Positions 60,642-64,000 of a stretch of DNA of 64,000 nucleotides are shown here, one piece after another. The first letter of the stretch is position 1; each line of letters begins with the position of its first letter. The notes below the pieces were generated by a model. The model was given only the letters and a program-made list of their open reading frames with translations, was not told the DNA's origin and did not search any database. The stretch comes from Synergistaceae bacterium (GTDB taxonomy: Bacteria > Synergistota > Synergistia > Synergistales > Aminobacteriaceae): the NCBI GenBank assembly GCA_031267575.1, contig JAIRYN010000049.1, forward strand, positions 25,986-89,985, given 5' to 3'. The translations under genes were made by a program, and so were the position numbers.

Positions 60642-62248
60642 TCGCCGTTGGTTATAGGGAAATTTTGTCTCTCGTTTTTCTGTGCGCCCATTGCGTTTCC
60701 ACTCTACGCTGGTTGCACATGTTTCAACTGAACTCCTATAAAGTTGGAGTTCAGCTTCGATGGCTTGCTCAAAACAAAAGATATTGGTTACAAGACAATG
60801 GGATAGCGCTTTGTGTTTTTCCCTTCTCATTCCTGGTCTCATTCCTGGTCTCATTCCTGGCTCCGGATGGCGCTTCGCTAGCCTCTTGGGCCTTCATTCT
60901 GCTGTTCGCGGGGCAGTGTTGGCGCAACCGACCTTGCCGGATGAAGATGAAAAAACCTCTGGTCTACACGAACCGCATCAAGAGGATGCTGGCGACATAC
61001 ACGATTTTAGTTTTGGGAACCGTGTTTCTTGCTTTTCGAGCTGGAAGCCTCGAAATTCAGGCAACTGAGCTTGCCGTCGCTCACCTCCTCGCGCCGGGCT
61101 TTATCCTACTGGCCAACGGAATCAACGCGCCTCTCGAAAAAGCGATCAACCATCGATACGTGGAGGACGTGAGACGAAAACTCCGTGAACACCCCGGTCT
61201 TATGGTCCTGGGAGTGACAGGGAGTTATGGTAAGACGAGTACGAAGTCCTTCCTACATCAGCTATTGTCATCCAAATACGATGTTCTGACGACGCCGGAG
61301 AACTTCAACACGACGCTGGGGGTCGTAAGAACATTGCGCGAGAGGCTGAAACCCTATCACGAACTCTTCGTCTGCGAAATGGGGGCGAGAAACGTGGGGG
61401 ACATCCGAGAAATTTGCGACCTGGCGCGACCCACTCACGGAGTGATCACCTCAATCGGCCCTCAGCATCTGGAGTCTTTCAAAACTTTGGAAAACATCGT
61501 CAAAACAAAGTTCGAGTTGGTCGATTCCTTGCCCAAAGACGGAGCAGCGTTTTTGAACCTGAACGACGAGCGCGTCCGAGCCGAGGCGTCTCGCCTCGAT
61601 GAAAGCGGGTGTAAGACCGTCACCTACGGTTTTTCTGACAGCTGTGATTATCAGGCACGGGATATGAAGGTCTCGGTGGAAGGATCTTCCTTTTCAGTAA
61701 AGTTGCCCGACTCCACGGAGATGAGGATCGAGACGAGTCTGATCGGTGTCCACAACATCACCAACGTGCTTGCCGCTATAGCTGTAGCGGATTTCATGGG
61801 GGTCGATCGAAGGGATATCATCGTCGGAGCGAGCAGGCTGAAGGGAGTTCCTCACCGGTTGCAACTGATTTGCCGAGGTGGAGACATCGTTATTGATGAC
61901 GCTTACAACTCCAACGCGGCCGGAGCGAAGGCCGCCCTCGACGTGCTGGCTCTTTTCGAGGGCTATAAAATTTTGGTCACGCCCGGCATGGTTGAGCTGG
62001 GACCCCGGCAGAACGAACTCAACGAAAACTTTGGAGCACAGGCGGCCGAGATTTGTGATTTTGTGATTCTCGTAGGACAGAGGCAAACGAAAAGCGTCTA
62101 CAATGGACTGCTCCACGCCCATTACCCGGAGAGCCGGATTTTCGTCGCGGCCAACCTTGGCGAGGGGCTTTCTCGGCTTTCCGCAGTCGACGCGGGCGCC
62201 AGACAAAAGGTTATCCTGCTGGAAAACGATTTGCCGGATAATTATTGA
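60638..62248 (+). CDS. MurF-type Mur ligase with N-terminal membrane region
   Basis: A 536-residue protein. Residues about 1-150 hold several hydrophobic segments in place of the usual MurF substrate-binding domain. The Mur ligase core follows, with P-loop GVTGSYGKTSTK (about 193-204), NFNTTLG, EMGARNVGDI, HNITNVLAAIAVADFMG and the C-domain DDAYNSNAAGAKAALDVL. Its place before ddl supports a UDP-MurNAc-tripeptide:D-Ala-D-Ala ligase. The membrane form may be an alternative MurF or a related enzyme. A 12-bp repeat (TCATTCCTGGTC) expands the second hydrophobic segment. Confidence 0.85.
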   Translation: MIAVGYREILSLVFLCAHCVSTLRWLHMFQLNSYKVGVQLRWLAQNKRYWLQDNGIALCVFPFSFLVSFLVSFLAPDGASLASWAFILLFAGQCWRNRPCRMKMKKPLVYTNRIKRMLATYTILVLGTVFLAFRAGSLEIQATELAVAHLLAPGFILLANGINAPLEKAINHRYVEDVRRKLREHPGLMVLGVTGSYGKTSTKSFLHQLLSSKYDVLTTPENFNTTLGVVRTLRERLKPYHELFVCEMGARNVGDIREICDLARPTHGVITSIGPQHLESFKTLENIVKTKFELVDSLPKDGAAFLNLNDERVRAEASRLDESGCKTVTYGFSDSCDYQARDMKVSVEGSSFSVKLPDSTEMRIETSLIGVHNITNVLAAIAVADFMGVDRRDIIVGASRLKGVPHRLQLICRGGDIVIDDAYNSNAAGAKAALDVLALFEGYKILVTPGMVELGPRQNELNENFGAQAAEICDFVILVGQRQTKSVYNGLLHAHYPESRIFVAANLGEGLSRLSAVDAGARQKVILLENDLPDNY

Positions 62249-62269
62249 ACGTGAGGTGACAAAGCTAAT

Positions 62270-63472
62270 ATGAAGATTCGCGTAGGCGTTTTTTTCGGAG
62301 GCAGGAGCGTGGAACATGAGGTCTCCATCATATCCGCCATGCAGGCCATTGCGGCTTTCGACAGGACAAAATACGATGTTGTTCCTGTTTACATCACAAA
62401 AAACGGGGACCTATTCGTCGGCGAGCACCTCGATAAAATTGAAAAATATCGGGATATCCCCTCGCTGCTGAAAAAAAGCCAGCGTGTTTTTTTTCATAGA
62501 GATGGAGACCGGTTTCTCCTGGTACAGTACCCCATGAAACGTTTTGGAAGCTCCGTCCGCGCTGAGATCGACGTGGCTTTCCCGATCACTCATGGTACGA
62601 ATGTAGAGGACGGCGCCTTACAGGGTTATTTGAAGGTCTTCTCTATCCCTTTTGTAGGATGCGACGTAACGGCCTCCGCTGTGGGTATGGACAAGTATCT
62701 CATGAAAGCACTTTGCAAAGAGAATGGGCTTCCGGTCCTGAACTGTAGTCGGGTTTATATGAAAGCTTTTTACGGCGACAAAAACGGAACGATTACTGAC
62801 GTCGAAGGAAGCCTCCCCTACCCGGCAATTGTGAAGCCCGTAAATTTGGGGTCCAGTGTCGGCATCCGCAGAGTTGGAAATACTCAGGAGCTGATGGACG
62901 CGCTGGGCTACGCTTTTCAGTTCGCCGATACGGCCCTGGTGGAGCCGGCTATTCAGAACCTGAGGGAGATCAACTGCTCCGTCTTAGGTGATCGAGAATC
63001 CGCTATGGCCTCTGAATGCGAAGAACCGATCAACTATGACGCCATTCTGAGCTACGAGGACAAATACCTGTCGGGCGGCAAAACAAAAGGCATGAGCGCG
63101 GCGAAGAGGAAACTGCCTGCCGACATTTCCCTGGAGGTGCGTCAGCGGGTTCGGGAGCTGGCGGTGGAGACTTTTCAGCTTCTCGGCTGTAACGGGGTCA
63201 CCAGGATTGATTTTTTGATGAACGCGAGCAGCGGAGAAATCTGGATCAATGAAATCAACACCATCCCTGGATCGCTGTCTTTTTACCTCTGGGAACCCGT
63301 GGGAATGCCTTTCACGCGGTTACTGGACGAGTTGGTTCGTTTGGCATTTAAAAGACGGCGCGAGGAAGCGGAGATTGTGTACTCTTTTGACGCCAACATC
63401 CTCGCTCAATTTGAGGCGGATGGAATCAAAAGTGGAATCAAAAATGGAATCAAAAATAAAAAGGTAGTATAA
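62270..63472 (+). CDS. ddl: D-alanine--D-alanine ligase
   Basis: The 400-residue ATP-grasp enzyme has the N-terminal VGVFFGGRSVEHEVSIISA, the ATP-grasp VKPVNLGSSVGIRRV, and the Mg-binding EINTIPGSLSFYLWEPVG. It makes the D-Ala-D-Ala dipeptide used by MurF, encoded just upstream. SD GAGGTGA precedes ATG 62270. The C-terminal tail GIKSGIKNGIKN is encoded by a 12-bp tandem repeat and lies outside the fold. It is followed by a strong terminator. Confidence 0.94.
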   Translation: MKIRVGVFFGGRSVEHEVSIISAMQAIAAFDRTKYDVVPVYITKNGDLFVGEHLDKIEKYRDIPSLLKKSQRVFFHRDGDRFLLVQYPMKRFGSSVRAEIDVAFPITHGTNVEDGALQGYLKVFSIPFVGCDVTASAVGMDKYLMKALCKENGLPVLNCSRVYMKAFYGDKNGTITDVEGSLPYPAIVKPVNLGSSVGIRRVGNTQELMDALGYAFQFADTALVEPAIQNLREINCSVLGDRESAMASECEEPINYDAILSYEDKYLSGGKTKGMSAAKRKLPADISLEVRQRVRELAVETFQLLGCNGVTRIDFLMNASSGEIWINEINTIPGSLSFYLWEPVGMPFTRLLDELVRLAFKRRREEAEIVYSFDANILAQFEADGIKSGIKNGIKNKKVV

Positions 63473-63591
63473 CATACGCTATGGGCGAAGCAAGCCATCC
63501 GCGTCCTAACGTTCAGAAGTTCAGTCAGAAGAGTTCAGTCAGAAGTTCAGAACGTTTTAGTCATGCTTTAGCCTTGAAGGCGCGAAAGAAG

Positions 63592-63639
63592 CCCAAAAGC
63601 AAGGAGTCACGCGCGCGGCTCCCTGCTTTTGGTTTTTTT
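63592..63639 (+). terminator. Strong intrinsic terminator after ddl
   Basis: CCAAAAGCA-GGAG pairs with CTCC-TGCTTTTGG, followed by TTTTTTT. On the other strand it may also end the flagellin transcript, with a weaker T-tract. Confidence 0.88.
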
Positions 63640-63728
63640 GTTTTTCGTGCGAAGTTGCCCTCTTTGAAATTGAATTTGAAATTGAAAATTGAATTTGAAA
63701 TTGAAGTTGCCCTCTTTGAAATTGCCGG

Positions 63729-64000
63729 CTACCCTCGGATGAGGCTCAGTACCGACTGAGGAAGCTGGTTAGCCTGGGCCAGCATGGCCGTGCCAGACTG
63801 GGATAAAATCTGTAAACGCGTGAAGTTCAGCATCTCTATGGACATGTCCGCGTCGCGAATACGGCTCTCCGCCGCCGTCAGGTTTGTCCCAGTGGTCGTC
63901 AGATTTGTGACCGTGTGCTCCAGAGAGTTTTGGTACGCGCCGATCTTCGCCCGCTGTGTGGAAACCTTACCGAGCGCAGTATCCAGAATGGTGATGGCTC
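63729..64000 (-). CDS. Flagellin, C-terminal part (5' end off window)
   Basis: The last 90 codons read [60 protein letters not shown] and end [20 protein letters not shown]. This is the conserved D0/D1 C-terminus of flagellin. The gene is on the strand opposite to ddl. It supports a motile organism, in agreement with the flagellar operon. Confidence 0.93.
   Translation of the reverse strand, partial: AITILDTALGKVSTQRAKIGAYQNSLEHTVTNLTTTGTNLTAAESRIRDADMSIEMLNFTRLQILSQSGTAMLAQANQLPQSVLSLIRG

Noticed and set aside
63481..63759. Plus-strand ORF of 92 codons after ddl
   Set aside because: It contains the ddl terminator and a LKLN/IEFE repeat and overlaps the flagellin 3' end.

Overview
The window reads as chromosome of an anaerobic, flagellated, fermentative bacterium. 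The best guess is a gut or sediment member of the Synergistota. This is inferred from the gene content: acyl-CoA/Etf fermentation genes, a family I CoA-transferase, a T-box leader, LarB and a compact flagellar operon. No rRNA or other marker gene is present to prove the lineage, and a Firmicutes-like anaerobe is the main alternative. No tRNA, rRNA or CRISPR array was found.

Layout. 1-4732 (minus strand): a partial PEP/pyruvate-binding protein, an unknown protein and ClpB. 4896-10715 (plus): a surface-glycan locus with an aminotransferase, a lipid-carrier sugar transferase, a ketoacyl-ACP synthase III homologue, two acyl carrier proteins, a short-chain reductase, a NeuD/PglD-like acyltransferase and a HAD phosphatase. 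10760-12260: IS200/IS605 debris around an isochorismatase-family hydrolase. 12260-22720: a secreted protein, proBA, a large exported ankyrin protein, a small recombinase-like DNA-binding protein, bacteriohemerythrin, typA, hisS and a divergent HxlR regulator. 23041-32101: a fermentation block of acyl-CoA dehydrogenase, etfB, etfA, crotonase, CoA-transferase, a frameshifted GntP-type permease and a biotin-dependent carboxyltransferase subunit. 32551-36572: an Rpn-family nuclease with a truncated second copy, then a tryptophan T-box and trpEG. 36782-41346 (minus): a three-gene catabolic operon of amidohydrolase-like protein, MatC-type carrier and YbhJ-type hydratase. 41529-43985: remnants (GntR tail, a DNA methyltransferase with a broken small upstream frame, and an acyl-ACP synthetase gene broken by IS debris). 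44235-54115: the flagellar operon fliE-F-G-H-I-J, lytic transglycosylase, MotE-like protein, fliK and flgD. 54144-58828 (minus): CNNM/CorC protein, larB, HD-domain protein, and a two-MliC-plus-META exported protein. 59047-63472 (plus): ferredoxin, IS debris, alpha/beta hydrolase, a membrane-anchored MurF-type ligase and D-Ala-D-Ala ligase. The window ends in the 3' end of a flagellin gene (minus).

The most unusual signals are repetitive. First, a small mobile repeat of about 125 bp occurs three times with 8-9 bp target duplications. One copy sits inside the trp T-box leader and one splits the fliH/fliI junction. Second, there are decayed IS605 elements whose 81-bp right end (the guide-RNA scaffold region in this family) is preserved although the transposase genes are gone. 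Third, short tandem duplications of 10-31 bp recur at gene ends, start codons and spacers throughout. The most interesting metabolic hypothesis is a dedicated ACP pathway making a 3-hydroxyacyl group for N-acylation of an amino sugar.
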